DNA of 35,131 nt, taken from contig MFNE01000021.1 in the NCBI GenBank assembly GCA_001783695.1, forward strand, positions 1 to 35,131, given 5' to 3'. The notes beneath the pieces are model-generated. The model did no database searches, had not been told where the DNA came from, and saw only the letters and a program-made list of their open reading frames with translations. A program made the position numbers and the translations under genes. Origin of the DNA: Candidatus Lambdaproteobacteria bacterium RIFOXYD2_FULL_50_16 (GTDB lineage Bacteria; SAR324; XYD2-FULL-50-16). Positions 1-7,858 of this stretch are shown here, piece after piece (the stretch's first letter is position 1; every line of letters starts with the position of its first letter).

Positions 1-172
1 GTAAAACCGCCCTGCCGTGAATTAGGAGGTGTATGAACCTGATTGCTCAGGTGGGAGAAATATAACGCCATTAGGCTTCCTGCAGAGCAGGCATGCACAC
101 CGGCGACAGAGATCTGTCCCTTTTTTTAAGTCACGGCTCAACCGATCCTAAAGGTCACGTACAGGGCAGTCC
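1..172 (-). ncRNA. ssrS: 6S RNA (RNA polymerase regulator)
   Basis: 6S RNA binds the sigma-70 holoenzyme by mimicking an open promoter. Reading the minus strand, the 5' arm ACTGCCCTG (plus 162-170) pairs with CAGGGCGGT (plus 6-14), forming a closing stem with one G-U pair. Inside it CGTGA pairs with TCACG, and TTAGGA pairs with TCCTAA. The 3' half contains GCATGC, a small CCTGC/GCAGG hairpin, then AAGCCTAA, the same order as in the E. coli molecule, followed by an ACCTGA/TCAGGT hairpin. It lies directly downstream of zapA on the same strand, the classic proteobacterial arrangement. A short T run follows the closing stem. Exact ends are inferred. The usual downstream neighbour (5-formyltetrahydrofolate cyclo-ligase) would lie outside the window. 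Confidence 0.85.
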
Positions 173-195
173 TAAACAGGTTAACCGGCCCGATT

Positions 196-513
196 TTAAA
201 TTGCAACCGTCGAAGTCCGAACCCTAGGTGCTTCAAGGAGTTGGTCGAGTTGGTCGAGCAACGGGCTCAACCGATCGTTCACCGTATTTACGGCATGTTC
301 CTTGGCTGCCCGTTCGCGAGCCGCTTCGTCGGCGAGGGTAACTGCTACCTTAATGGCTAGGCCAGAGAGGTTGGCATGTGCGCCTTGAGGATTAAGCTTC
401 GAGATCACTTTATTTATCCTTTCCTCGACCGCCCGCACGTGAGTTTCTCCGTCGGGACTTTTGAGGGAAAAGGGTTGGTTGTTCACCCAGATCTCGTAAG
501 ACGCCTGCTCCAT
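196..513 (-). CDS. zapA: cell division protein ZapA
   Basis: ZapA is a small cytoplasmic protein that binds FtsZ and bundles its filaments at the division ring. The 105-residue product has the family layout: an N-terminal beta strand region (YEIWVNNQPFSLKSP), an RAVEERINKVISKL helix, then a long C-terminal helix rich in Ala, Arg and Glu that would form the tetramer coiled coil. I chose the ATG at 513 because GGAG sits 6 bases upstream; a TTG at 525 is in frame but is only 2 bases from its nearest AGGAG. 6S RNA follows on the same strand about 25 bases downstream and is probably co-transcribed. Identification rests on length, profile and the 6S neighbour. Confidence 0.85.
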   Translation of the reverse strand: MEQASYEIWVNNQPFSLKSPDGETHVRAVEERINKVISKLNPQGAHANLSGLAIKVAVTLADEAARERAAKEHAVNTVNDRLSPLLDQLDQLLEAPRVRTSTVAI

Positions 514-796
514 CAAGAACTCCAAACTCCTAAGGTGGCCGTCAGGCCCTGTTTCCGGTTTAATCCTAGCACAATTTTTCCGGTGAGGGAAGAAAATCCT
601 TTATCAAAATGAAGGATATTTAATTTGCCCAACGGGCTTAGTCATCCTTACAAGTAGATGACCAAAAATACAAGCGGTTTCCCCGACAAGCTCCAAGGCC
701 CATTTAAGGTCGCCCGTAAGGCTTTTCACTTGTAAAGAGGCTTGCCCTGGGCTAGCCTAAGTCCCTTGAATACACCTTTTGCCCGAAAAAACGCTT
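514..796. other. intergenic region between zapA and ccmD
   Basis: This 283-base stretch separates two divergent transcription units and should hold both promoters. I see no convincing sigma-70 pair on either strand; on the minus strand TAGGAT with a poor TTCCCT 17 bases upstream is the best zapA candidate. No coding frame with family resemblance was seen. ccmA, ccmB and ccmC are not present here, so they must lie elsewhere or be absent. Confidence 0.4.
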
Positions 797-940
797 ATGC
801 CCGAGATTCATAATTTCGAATATGTACTGGCTTCCTACACTATCGCTGTGGGCGCTTTAGGCGGTTACATCGCCTTGTTATGGACCCGGATTAACAAGAC
901 CAAGTCTCGGACCGAGGAATTAAACGGGGATAAGCCATGA
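797..940 (+). CDS. ccmD: CcmD-like heme exporter subunit
   Basis: CcmD is a tiny membrane protein that helps CcmC load heme onto CcmE and supports release of holo-CcmE during cytochrome c maturation. This 47-residue ORF starts MPEIHNFEYVLASYTI, has one hydrophobic segment (about residues 11-29) and a basic stretch after it (WTRINKTKSR). That matches CcmD: periplasmic N-terminus, one helix, positively charged cytoplasmic tail. Its TGA overlaps the ATG of ccmE (ATGA), indicating translational coupling. It is the first gene of the operon seen here. No strong Shine-Dalgarno is visible. It is short enough to be skipped by length-filtered gene callers. Family identification rests on size, topology and position. 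Confidence 0.8.
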   Translation: MPEIHNFEYVLASYTIAVGALGGYIALLWTRINKTKSRTEELNGDKP

Positions 941-1383
941 GCAAAAAAAGCATCAAGTATTTAATCGGCGGCGTCCTGATTTTGGCAGTTGCCTTGGGGC
1001 TGTTTGCTTCGATTAGCTCAGATAATCTAACCTACTACCGCACCCCTGGCGAGGTTTTAGCCAGCCCTGAGAAATTTTCTAAAGAACGAATCCGGGTGAT
1101 GGGCCTAATCGAAAAGGGTTCGGTGACCTGGGAACCCGCGCAAACCAAGTTGAGTTTTCGTATCTCTGAAGACCGTCAACAATTTTTGACCGTGACTTAT
1201 ATCGGCGCCAAGCCCGATATGTTTAAAGAGGGCCAAGGGGTGGTGGTCGAAGGCAAGGTCGAAGGGGAAAGTGGCTTTGTTGCCAATCAGTTATTAGTCA
1301 AACACTCGGAAGAATACAAGGTCGATCCTAACGACCACAGCCAAAATAAGGAAAAATATTTCCGGTCCATGGGAGCCCAATGA
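937..1383 (+). CDS. ccmE: cytochrome c maturation heme chaperone CcmE
   Basis: CcmE is a membrane-anchored periplasmic chaperone that binds heme covalently through a histidine and delivers it to CcmF/CcmH. The 148-residue product has an N-terminal signal anchor (about residues 8-26) and an OB-fold region ending in VKHSEEY. His123 and Tyr127 have the same spacing as the heme-binding His130 and Tyr134 of E. coli CcmE. Length is normal for the family. It overlaps ccmD by 4 bases upstream and ccmF by 4 bases downstream (ATGA in both cases), so the three are almost certainly translated from one message. Confidence 0.95.
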   Translation: MSKKSIKYLIGGVLILAVALGLFASISSDNLTYYRTPGEVLASPEKFSKERIRVMGLIEKGSVTWEPAQTKLSFRISEDRQQFLTVTYIGAKPDMFKEGQGVVVEGKVEGESGFVANQLLVKHSEEYKVDPNDHSQNKEKYFRSMGAQ

Positions 1384-3332
1384 TTGTTGATTTAGGATAC
1401 TTTGCGCTACTAGCATCGTTGGTTTTGACCTTCTATGGCATTTTTGCCGGGCTTTCAGGGGTGCACCGCAACTCGACCAACCTAATCACTTCGATGCGCT
1501 ACTCGATCCTAGCGGTTTTTGGGCTGGTCTTGGTCGCCTATATTTGTATGACCTGGGCCTTTATCTCCTCTGACTTTAGTGTCCAATTTGTGGCCAACAA
1601 TTCGAGCACTGATTTACCTATTTTTTATAAGATTACTGCGGTTTGGGGTGGTCTTGAGGGTTCGCTACTTTTGTGGCAGATTATTTTAGCCTTTTTTGCG
1701 GCCATTGTAGCCTTTCGTTATAAAGATACGAATCGAGAAACCCATCCCCAAACCTTGATTGTACTACAGTTTTCGACCCTGTTTTTGTTATTTTTGCTGA
1801 TCGGTTGGTCCAACCCCTTTGCTCGGATGATACCCATTCCCGGCGAGGGTCGCGGGCTTAACCCACTCCTGCAAAACCCAGGGATGGTGTTTCACCCGCC
1901 CGCCCTCTACTTGGGCTATGTGGGCTTTAATATCCCCTTTGCCTTTGCGATGGGCTCGCTTTTAGCCGGGCGCAAAAACGACGACTGGATTTTAACCACC
2001 AGGCGCTGGACTTTGGTCGCTTGGTTCTTTTTGACAGTGGGGATGATTTTAGGGGGCAACTGGGCTTATGTCGAACTCGGCTGGGGTGGCTATTGGGCTT
2101 GGGACCCGGTGGAAAACGCCAGTCTAATGCCTTGGCTGACGGGCACCGCCTTTTTACACTCTGTTATCGTTCAGGAAAAGCGAGGGAACCTAAAACTTTG
2201 GAACATGCTGTTGATTATCAGCACCTTCGCCCTCTCGATTTTAGGCACCTTTATCACCCGTTCAGGGGTGCTAAACTCGGTCCACGCTTTTTCCAAGTCC
2301 AACATTGGCCCCGCGTTTTTGGTGTTTATCGCCATTATCTTAGTCTTTGGTTATATCTTGGTTTACAAGCGCCAAGGAGATTTTGGGGCCAGACTCAAAC
2401 CCAAAGGGTTGCTTTCTAAGGAAAACAGCTTTTTGCTAAACAACGTGGTGTTTGTGGCCATGTGCTTTACGGTCTTTTATGGCACCGTCTTTCCCCTGCT
2501 AGCTGAAGGGATCGCCAATAAAAAGATCAGTATCCAAGCGCCCTTTTTTAACTCTATCCTGTTGCCCTTAGGGGTCTTGACCGTCTTTTTGATGGGCGTC
2601 ACCCAAGCTTTAGGCTGGCGCAAAACCAGCCCGCAAACCCTAAAACGCAACCTGCTAATCCCCGCGGGAATCAGTGTAGCATATATGGTGCTAACACCCA
2701 TATTGCTTGGCGGCGGAATGGCCCTGGTGATTTTGAGTGGGGTCTCGCTCTTTGCCCTTTTGGTTAACCTAATCGAACTCGCCCGAAGCTACCAAGCCAG
2801 CCTAGCCCGAACCGACCTTTCCAGCCGCTTTAAGGCATTATTAAGGGACCGCCGAAAACGGGGAGGGATCTTGGTACATTTAGGGATTGCGTTGATGATG
2901 CTTGGTTTTTCGGGCAACTTTTTTGGCCAGGAGACCGCCTTTACCCTCTACCCAGACCAGATAAAAAGCTTTGCTGGATATCAGTTACTTTTTAAAGGTT
3001 CAAAAGAGTATCAAGCCTTAAACGCCAAACATTGGGCGGCTGAATTAGTCGTGCTAAAAAACGACCAAGAGCTATCGACCCTCTATCCGGCCAAGGCCTT
3101 TTATCCAACAAGACCAGAACCCATGACCGAGGTGGCCATTCACCGGACCCTTTCCCACGATCTTTATTTAAGCCTCGCTTCTTTAAATGAGGACGGCTCG
3201 GCCACCCTAAACCTCTTTTATAACCCAATGGTTAACTTTGTTTGGGCCAGTTTGGTTTTTTATATATTAGGCATGGCCTATTCAATCAGTTATAAACCAG
3301 TACAAAAACGGCTCGGGCACTTAGAGGAATGA
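1380..3332 (+). CDS. ccmF: heme lyase subunit CcmF
   Basis: CcmF is the large integral membrane component of the System I heme lyase that attaches heme to apocytochrome CxxCH motifs. The 650-residue length and many hydrophobic helices are typical. The tryptophan-rich WWD signature is present around residue 235 as WGGYWAWDPVENASLMPWL. The nearby HPPALYLGY motif (about residue 170) and the TRSGVLNSVHAF motif (about residue 296) are the family's conserved periplasmic segments with heme-ligand histidines. The C-terminal third has the usual soluble periplasmic loop before the last helix. Start and stop overlap ccmE and ccmG. Confidence 0.97.
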   Translation: MIVDLGYFALLASLVLTFYGIFAGLSGVHRNSTNLITSMRYSILAVFGLVLVAYICMTWAFISSDFSVQFVANNSSTDLPIFYKITAVWGGLEGSLLLWQIILAFFAAIVAFRYKDTNRETHPQTLIVLQFSTLFLLFLLIGWSNPFARMIPIPGEGRGLNPLLQNPGMVFHPPALYLGYVGFNIPFAFAMGSLLAGRKNDDWILTTRRWTLVAWFFLTVGMILGGNWAYVELGWGGYWAWDPVENASLMPWLTGTAFLHSVIVQEKRGNLKLWNMLLIISTFALSILGTFITRSGVLNSVHAFSKSNIGPAFLVFIAIILVFGYILVYKRQGDFGARLKPKGLLSKENSFLLNNVVFVAMCFTVFYGTVFPLLAEGIANKKISIQAPFFNSILLPLGVLTVFLMGVTQALGWRKTSPQTLKRNLLIPAGISVAYMVLTPILLGGGMALVILSGVSLFALLVNLIELARSYQASLARTDLSSRFKALLRDRRKRGGILVHLGIALMMLGFSGNFFGQETAFTLYPDQIKSFAGYQLLFKGSKEYQALNAKHWAAELVVLKNDQELSTLYPAKAFYPTRPEPMTEVAIHRTLSHDLYLSLASLNEDGSATLNLFYNPMVNFVWASLVFYILGMAYSISYKPVQKRLGHLEE

Positions 3333-3334
3333 AC

Positions 3335-3868
3335 ATGAACAAAAAACTAATTTGGGCCGCCCTGGGGGTTTTGGTGTCTGGTTTTTTGGGTCTGATGGTG
3401 TTTGGTTTGTTTTTCGCCAGCGACCCCCACGAAATCCCCTCGAACCTAAACAACACCCCGGCCAGCAACTTTCGTATTATTACCTTTAAAGGCCAACCAG
3501 TGGAGCTTGCTGCGTTAAAGGGCAGGCCCGTGATCCTCAATTTTTGGGCAAGCTGGTGTGTTTCCTGCCGCGCTGAAGCTTATATTGTAGAGGCTGCCCA
3601 CCAGAAATACAGCCCCCAAGGGGCGGTTTTTATCGGCATTGCCATTAATGACACCCGCGATGCCAGCCTAAGGTTTATCCAAAAATATGGAAAAACCTAC
3701 CTATTAGGCCCTGACGACCAGATTGGCACGATCTCTTTAAACTACGGCGTGACCGCTGTACCTGAAACTTTCTTTATCGACAAGCAAGGGATTATCCGCT
3801 TTAAATCCCTTGGCCCCGTAGAACCTGGAAAGATTGATGCCTTTTTGGATCAGGAGTTAAAATCGTGA
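3335..3868 (+). CDS. ccmG: periplasmic thioredoxin CcmG/DsbE
   Basis: CcmG is a membrane-tethered periplasmic thioredoxin that keeps apocytochrome cysteines, and CcmH, reduced for heme attachment. This 177-residue protein has an N-terminal signal anchor (about residues 5-28) and the active site WASWCVSC (Cys75, Cys78), plus the cis-proline region GVTAVPETFF. I chose ATG 3335 because AGAGGA lies 6 bases upstream; the in-frame ATG at 3329 overlaps the ccmF stop but directly abuts the same ribosome site. The stop overlaps the GTG of ccmH. Family known for CxxC reductase activity; the role here follows from the operon. Confidence 0.94.
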   Translation: MNKKLIWAALGVLVSGFLGLMVFGLFFASDPHEIPSNLNNTPASNFRIITFKGQPVELAALKGRPVILNFWASWCVSCRAEAYIVEAAHQKYSPQGAVFIGIAINDTRDASLRFIQKYGKTYLLGPDDQIGTISLNYGVTAVPETFFIDKQGIIRFKSLGPVEPGKIDAFLDQELKS

Positions 3869-4326
3869 AACCCCTATTGATATTTTTGATTGCCCTACTC
3901 TTAGCATTACCCGTTTTTGGTGAACCTCTCACTGGGGACGCTTTAGAAAACCGGGTTCGCGAGATTGCTAACCAGTTGCGTTGCCCCACTTGCCAGTCCC
4001 AATCGGTCAAAGATTCAGAAGCCGGACTTTCGGTCAACATGAAAGCAATGATCCAAAAAATGTTGGTCGAGGGCAAGTCGGAAGCCGAAATCTTGGCTTT
4101 TTTTGAGCAGCGTTATGGCGAATGGATCTTACGTAATCCTAAAAAGAGTGGATTTAATCTCCTTTTATGGGGACTGCCAGGGGTGATTTTGATGGTCGCC
4201 TTAGGCCTAGTGTACGTAAAGGCTAAAAAGCAACAATTAATCGCCGATCCCTATAGCCACTCGCTTTCAGCCGCAGAGATGGCCGAGGTCGAGCGCGACC
4301 TAAAACGTATTGACGAGGAAGCATGA
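3865..4326 (+). CDS. ccmH: cytochrome c maturation protein CcmH
   Basis: CcmH is a periplasm-facing thiol protein of the heme lyase complex that handles apocytochrome cysteines. The 153-residue product has a signal peptide (residues 1-19), the family motif LRCPTCQ with Cys40 and Cys43, a helical domain, and a C-terminal membrane helix (about residues 100-118). The start is GTG, supported by AGGAG 8 bases upstream and by a GTGA overlap with the ccmG stop. The C-terminus is short, without the TPR domain of long CcmH; the partner function is in the next gene. Confidence 0.94.
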   Translation: MKPLLIFLIALLLALPVFGEPLTGDALENRVREIANQLRCPTCQSQSVKDSEAGLSVNMKAMIQKMLVEGKSEAEILAFFEQRYGEWILRNPKKSGFNLLLWGLPGVILMVALGLVYVKAKKQQLIADPYSHSLSAAEMAEVERDLKRIDEEA

Positions 4327-4595
4327 GCAGCCTGATTTTATGTTCGGTTTTAGCCCTAGTGTTGGCCGCCTTTGTGATCAGACCCTTTTGGAGGGTCGCC
4401 GATAAACCCTATTTTTCGTCTGACCGATCTGCCCACGTTTTTGATGAAAGTCTGGCCCTGTTAGAATCAATCCAAGAACTAGAACAGGATTATAAAATGG
4501 GCAAAATTTCTGAAGGCGAATACCAAAGCCTCGCCAATGATTTTAAGCGGGAATATTTAGAGGTTAAACACGCTGGACCTAGGGTGTCGTTTTAG
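4323..4595 (+). CDS. ccmI: short CcmI-like cytochrome c biogenesis protein
   Basis: CcmI proteins hold apocytochrome c for the heme lyase. This 90-residue protein matches only the N-terminal CcmI segment: one membrane helix (about residues 3-21, ending FVIRPFWR), then a soluble helical hairpin with LLESIQELEQDYKMGKISE and GEYQSLANDFKREYLE. That pattern (one helper helix, then a glutamate-rich segment with a G-hisitidine-free turn such as KMGKISEGEY) is the usual CcmI N-terminal region. The TPR domain of full-length CcmI is absent. It overlaps ccmH by 4 bases and closes the operon. The name is given on position and N-terminal resemblance. Confidence 0.7.
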   Translation: MSSLILCSVLALVLAAFVIRPFWRVADKPYFSSDRSAHVFDESLALLESIQELEQDYKMGKISEGEYQSLANDFKREYLEVKHAGPRVSF

Positions 4596-4627
4596 ACTCA
4601 GCCGTTTAACCCTGTTCCCCGCCGGAC

Positions 4628-6598
4628 ATGGAAATCCCAATTCTGCAAGACCTAGCCGTCCTTTTTGCCCTTTCTATTGGGGTCTCTCTACTTAGCCACC
4701 AACTAGGCTTACCGCCCTTAATTGGTTACTTGGCCACTGGGCTTTTAGCCGGGCCTACAGGTTTGGGCCTGATCCATGGGCACCACGAGGTGGAGGCCTT
4801 GGCAGAGATTGGGGTAATTCTTCTCCTTTTTGCGATTGGTTTAGAGTTTAGTTTTGCTGAATTAGCCAAGATTAAACGGGCCGTGTTAATCGGCGGCAGT
4901 TTGCAAATGGGCCTTAGCTTTTTAGGAGCCGGGGCGCTGGCTTTGGCCTTAGGAGAACCGGCCAGAGAAGCAATATTTATTGGCCTGTTGGTTGCGTTAA
5001 GTTCAACCGCGATTGTGCTTAAACAGTTTGGCGAACAAGGCCTCTTAGAAAGCGCCGCTGGCAAGCAGGGTTTGGGTATCTTGATTTTTCAAGATTTAGC
5101 CATTGTCCCCCTAATGCTTTTAATCCCGTTTCTTGCGGGCCAGTCGGGCAATGGGCGTGGTTGGGAGATTTTAGTTGCAGAAGGTTTAGCACTGGTAGTT
5201 GGGGTTTTTGTGCTGGCCAAATGGGTGGTCCCCTGGGGGCTTTACCGAATCACGGCCACCAGGAGTAGAGAACTGTTTTTATTGTCGATATGCTCAATTG
5301 GCCTCTTGGTCGCTTGGTCCACTCAACAGTTAGGTTTAAGTTTAGGTCTAGGAGCCTTTTTGGCCGGACTGATTATCTCTGAGTCCGAATATTCGCTCTC
5401 GGCCCTTTCCTCTATCATCCCCTTCCGCGACGTCTTTGCCAGCCTGTTTTTTATTTCAATTGGCATGTTGTTAGACCTTGGTTTTTTTGCCCAGAATTGG
5501 GGGAGCGTAGTGGCACTGGTGGTTTCGGTTTTGCTGATCAAAGGTTTGGTTTTGGGGATTGTTGGTTGGGTACTGAAGGCGAATCGGGCAACCCAGTGGA
5601 TATTGGCGCTTTCCCTCTCCCAGATCGGTGAGTTTTCGTTTGTGCTGGCCAAGGGTGGGGTTTCGGTCAGTTTGATGGATGAGCCCAGTTATCAGCTTTT
5701 TTTGGCCGTTTCCGTGGTCACCATGGCTTTAGCTCCGGTTCTGATCCAAAACGCCCCCAAGTGGGGTGAAAAATGGTTCCCTGAACCGTCCCTAAAGGCC
5801 AAATTGACCGAGGTTGGGCTTATAGAGGATCACTTGATTTTGGTCGGTTACGGCGTGACAGGCCAAATGTTAGCCCGCGCAGCAGTGGCGGCGGGCACAG
5901 CTTATCAAATTATCGAACTCAATTCGGAGACCGTTCGCCAGCAGGCTAAGTTGGGCCAACCGATCCATTTTGGGGACTCGACCCACCCAGAGGTTTTGCT
6001 ACATGTGGGAATCAAAAAGGCGCGGGTTTTAGTGATTGCTATACCCGATGCGATGGCCACCGAAGCCACCATCCGCTTGGCCAAAAACCTTGCCCCAGGG
6101 GTCAAGGTTATCGCTAGAGCCCGGCATTTGATGCAGCTAGACCACCTATACAAAGCCGGGGCGGACTTAGTGGTGCCCGCCGAATATGAGGCAAGCATTG
6201 AAATATTCGCTCAAGTGTTAGACCAATATTTAGTCCCTCACGTTGAGATAGAGCGGGCGGTTCGCGAGATTCGCGCCGAGGGATACCAGATGCTTCGGAG
6301 AGTGGCCTCCCCCCGTGCGCAAAGTTTCGATTTGCAGCGGCATTTGAGTGGTTTAGAGATTCGTTGGATCACGATTGGAGAGCGGTTGGCCAGTTGTCAT
6401 CGTTTAATTGACCTGGACCTACGCGCCCGTTTTGGGGTAACTGTTTTGGCAATCAAAGAGGGAGCGGGCGTAGCCGCCAATCCCCAAGCGCAAGCCCATA
6501 TTTGCCCTGGTAACGAGGTGTTACTTTTGGGCAAGCCCGAAGAAATTATCAAAACCGCCCACTTTTTAGAGGCAGGTGAACCGGAGCCGGACCCATGA
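4628..6598 (+). CDS. Kef-type K+/H+ antiporter with RCK domains
   Basis: This is a monovalent cation:proton antiporter-2 family protein, expected in the inner membrane, exchanging K+ for H+. Residues 1 to about 385 form the hydrophobic exchanger domain. A Rossmann TrkA-N/RCK domain begins near residue 400 with VGYGVTGQ, and a TrkA-C ligand domain covers about 571-650. The 656-residue length is like KefB, KefC or YbaL. It starts 32 bases after ccmI with a weak ribosome site. Its stop overlaps the start of gshB (ATGA). Kef systems in E. coli are gated by glutathione and its adducts, so the coupling to gshB suggests glutathione control; this is inference and I do not assign KefB or KefC. Confidence 0.88.
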   Translation: MEIPILQDLAVLFALSIGVSLLSHQLGLPPLIGYLATGLLAGPTGLGLIHGHHEVEALAEIGVILLLFAIGLEFSFAELAKIKRAVLIGGSLQMGLSFLGAGALALALGEPAREAIFIGLLVALSSTAIVLKQFGEQGLLESAAGKQGLGILIFQDLAIVPLMLLIPFLAGQSGNGRGWEILVAEGLALVVGVFVLAKWVVPWGLYRITATRSRELFLLSICSIGLLVAWSTQQLGLSLGLGAFLAGLIISESEYSLSALSSIIPFRDVFASLFFISIGMLLDLGFFAQNWGSVVALVVSVLLIKGLVLGIVGWVLKANRATQWILALSLSQIGEFSFVLAKGGVSVSLMDEPSYQLFLAVSVVTMALAPVLIQNAPKWGEKWFPEPSLKAKLTEVGLIEDHLILVGYGVTGQMLARAAVAAGTAYQIIELNSETVRQQAKLGQPIHFGDSTHPEVLLHVGIKKARVLVIAIPDAMATEATIRLAKNLAPGVKVIARARHLMQLDHLYKAGADLVVPAEYEASIEIFAQVLDQYLVPHVEIERAVREIRAEGYQMLRRVASPRAQSFDLQRHLSGLEIRWITIGERLASCHRLIDLDLRARFGVTVLAIKEGAGVAANPQAQAHICPGNEVLLLGKPEEIIKTAHFLEAGEPEPDP

Positions 6599-7530
6599 AA
6601 ATTGCCCTGATAATGGACCCGTTATCTAAGATTCACATCAACAAAGACACCAGCTTTGCGCTGGCATTAGAGGCCCAACACAGGGGGTTTCAAATCTATT
6701 ATGTCCGCCCCGAATCGGTATCAGTCAAAGAGACCACCCCTCACGCCATTTGCCGCCCCGTCTTTTTTAAACGTGCTGACCCTTGTTTTGAGGTGTTGGG
6801 CGAGGAACAACGAGAATCTTTAGAGGATTTTGACTATATTTTAATCCGCCGCGATCCGCCTTTTGACGAGCAGTATTTTATGCTCACCCATTTTTTGTCG
6901 CTGCTTAAAAAAGCCAAGGTGCTCAACCGCCCGGCCAGCCTGCGCGAGGCCCCAGAAAAACTCTATAGTTTGCAGTTCCCAGGCATCTTTCCCCCTAGCC
7001 TGATCAGCATGGATCCCGATGAGATTCGGGAATTTATGGCGGTGCAGGGCGGCGAGATTATTATTAAGCCGCTGAATCGCTGTGGTGGTTCAGGAATTGT
7101 GTATTTACACCAAGATGACAAAAATTTCTGTTCATTGGTGGAGCTGCTAACCCAAGACGGCAAGGATTTTATCTTAGCCCAAAGGTATTTGCCCGAAGTG
7201 CGAGAGGGGGACAAACGAATTATTTTAATCGGAGGGGAGGCCAAAGGGGCGATCTGGAGAATTCCGGCAGAAAACGAACACCGAGGCAATATCCACGTCG
7301 GTGGCCAGGTCAAACTGGCTGAAATTAACCCTAGAGACCAATGGTTAGTGGACCAACTGACCCCTAGACTCATCAAAGATGGGCTCTATTTTGTCGGCCT
7401 AGACGTAATCGGTGACTGGGTGACCGAGATTAACGTCACCAGCCCTACCGGTATCCAGGAAATCCACCAGCAAGGCGGCCCTGATCTAGCCCAAACCTTT
7501 TGGGACCATTTGCCCCAATTTTTGGGCTAA
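6595..7530 (+). CDS. gshB: glutathione synthase
   Basis: GshB joins glycine to gamma-glutamylcysteine with ATP in the cytoplasm, the last step of glutathione synthesis. The 311-residue product has the family length and motifs in order: RRDPPFDEQY (about residue 86), the ATP-grasp segment IIIKPLNRCGGSGI, the GDKRIILI strand, and the C-terminal FVGLDVIGDWVTEINVTSPT segment with magnesium and ATP ligands. Translation is coupled to the upstream antiporter by a 4-base overlap. The TAA stop directly abuts the stop of the convergent cold-shock gene with no spacer. No gshA is visible in the window. Confidence 0.96.
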   Translation: MKIALIMDPLSKIHINKDTSFALALEAQHRGFQIYYVRPESVSVKETTPHAICRPVFFKRADPCFEVLGEEQRESLEDFDYILIRRDPPFDEQYFMLTHFLSLLKKAKVLNRPASLREAPEKLYSLQFPGIFPPSLISMDPDEIREFMAVQGGEIIIKPLNRCGGSGIVYLHQDDKNFCSLVELLTQDGKDFILAQRYLPEVREGDKRIILIGGEAKGAIWRIPAENEHRGNIHVGGQVKLAEINPRDQWLVDQLTPRLIKDGLYFVGLDVIGDWVTEINVTSPTGIQEIHQQGGPDLAQTFWDHLPQFLG

Positions 7531-7725
7531 CTAAACTGCTTTGACCTCTGAGGCACAAGGCCCACGAGCGCCTTCGGTGATCTCGTATTCGACCAACATC
7601 GCCTCTTGAAGGCGGGTGCCCTTGCCGAGTCCCGATTTATGGACAAAAAGGTCCCGGCCATTCGGCTGGACAATAAACCCGTAACCCTTTTTGACGTTAT
7701 ACCACTTAACTTTACCCTGCTCCAC
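7531..7725 (-). CDS. cold-shock domain protein (CspA family)
   Basis: A single cold-shock domain of 64 residues, binding single-stranded RNA or DNA as an RNA chaperone or regulator. The two RNA-binding motifs are clear: KGYGFI (RNP1) and DLFVHKS (RNP2), preceded by the usual GKVKWYN opening. Start is GTG with AGGGAGG just upstream, a slightly tight spacing. A good sigma-70 promoter candidate precedes it with a short leader of about 23 bases, unlike the long leaders of thermosensing E. coli cspA. The gene ends immediately against gshB on the opposite strand. Confidence 0.93.
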   Translation of the reverse strand: MEQGKVKWYNVKKGYGFIVQPNGRDLFVHKSGLGKGTRLQEAMLVEYEITEGARGPCASEVKAV

Positions 7726-7754
7726 TTGGCCTCCCTGTAAAAGGACTTACCAAG

Positions 7755-7783
7755 ATGTTAAGGAATTTGCAGTCAGTTGCCAA
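7755..7783 (-). promoter_or_regulatory. sigma-70-type promoter for the cold-shock gene
   Basis: On the minus strand TTGGCA (plus 7778-7783, 5 of 6 to consensus) lies 17 bases from TAACAT (plus 7755-7760, 4 of 6). The predicted start is about 23 bases before the GTG. Found by eye only. Confidence 0.45.
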
Positions 7784-7858
7784 CATTTTTTTTATTACAC
7801 AACCTTCTTTGACATCAATCAGGCTTTTTGGGAGACTTAGCCCAACCTGAATTTTGCC

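Noticed and set aside
376-612. Plus-strand ORF over zapA
   Set aside because: Antisense shadow of zapA with no family features.
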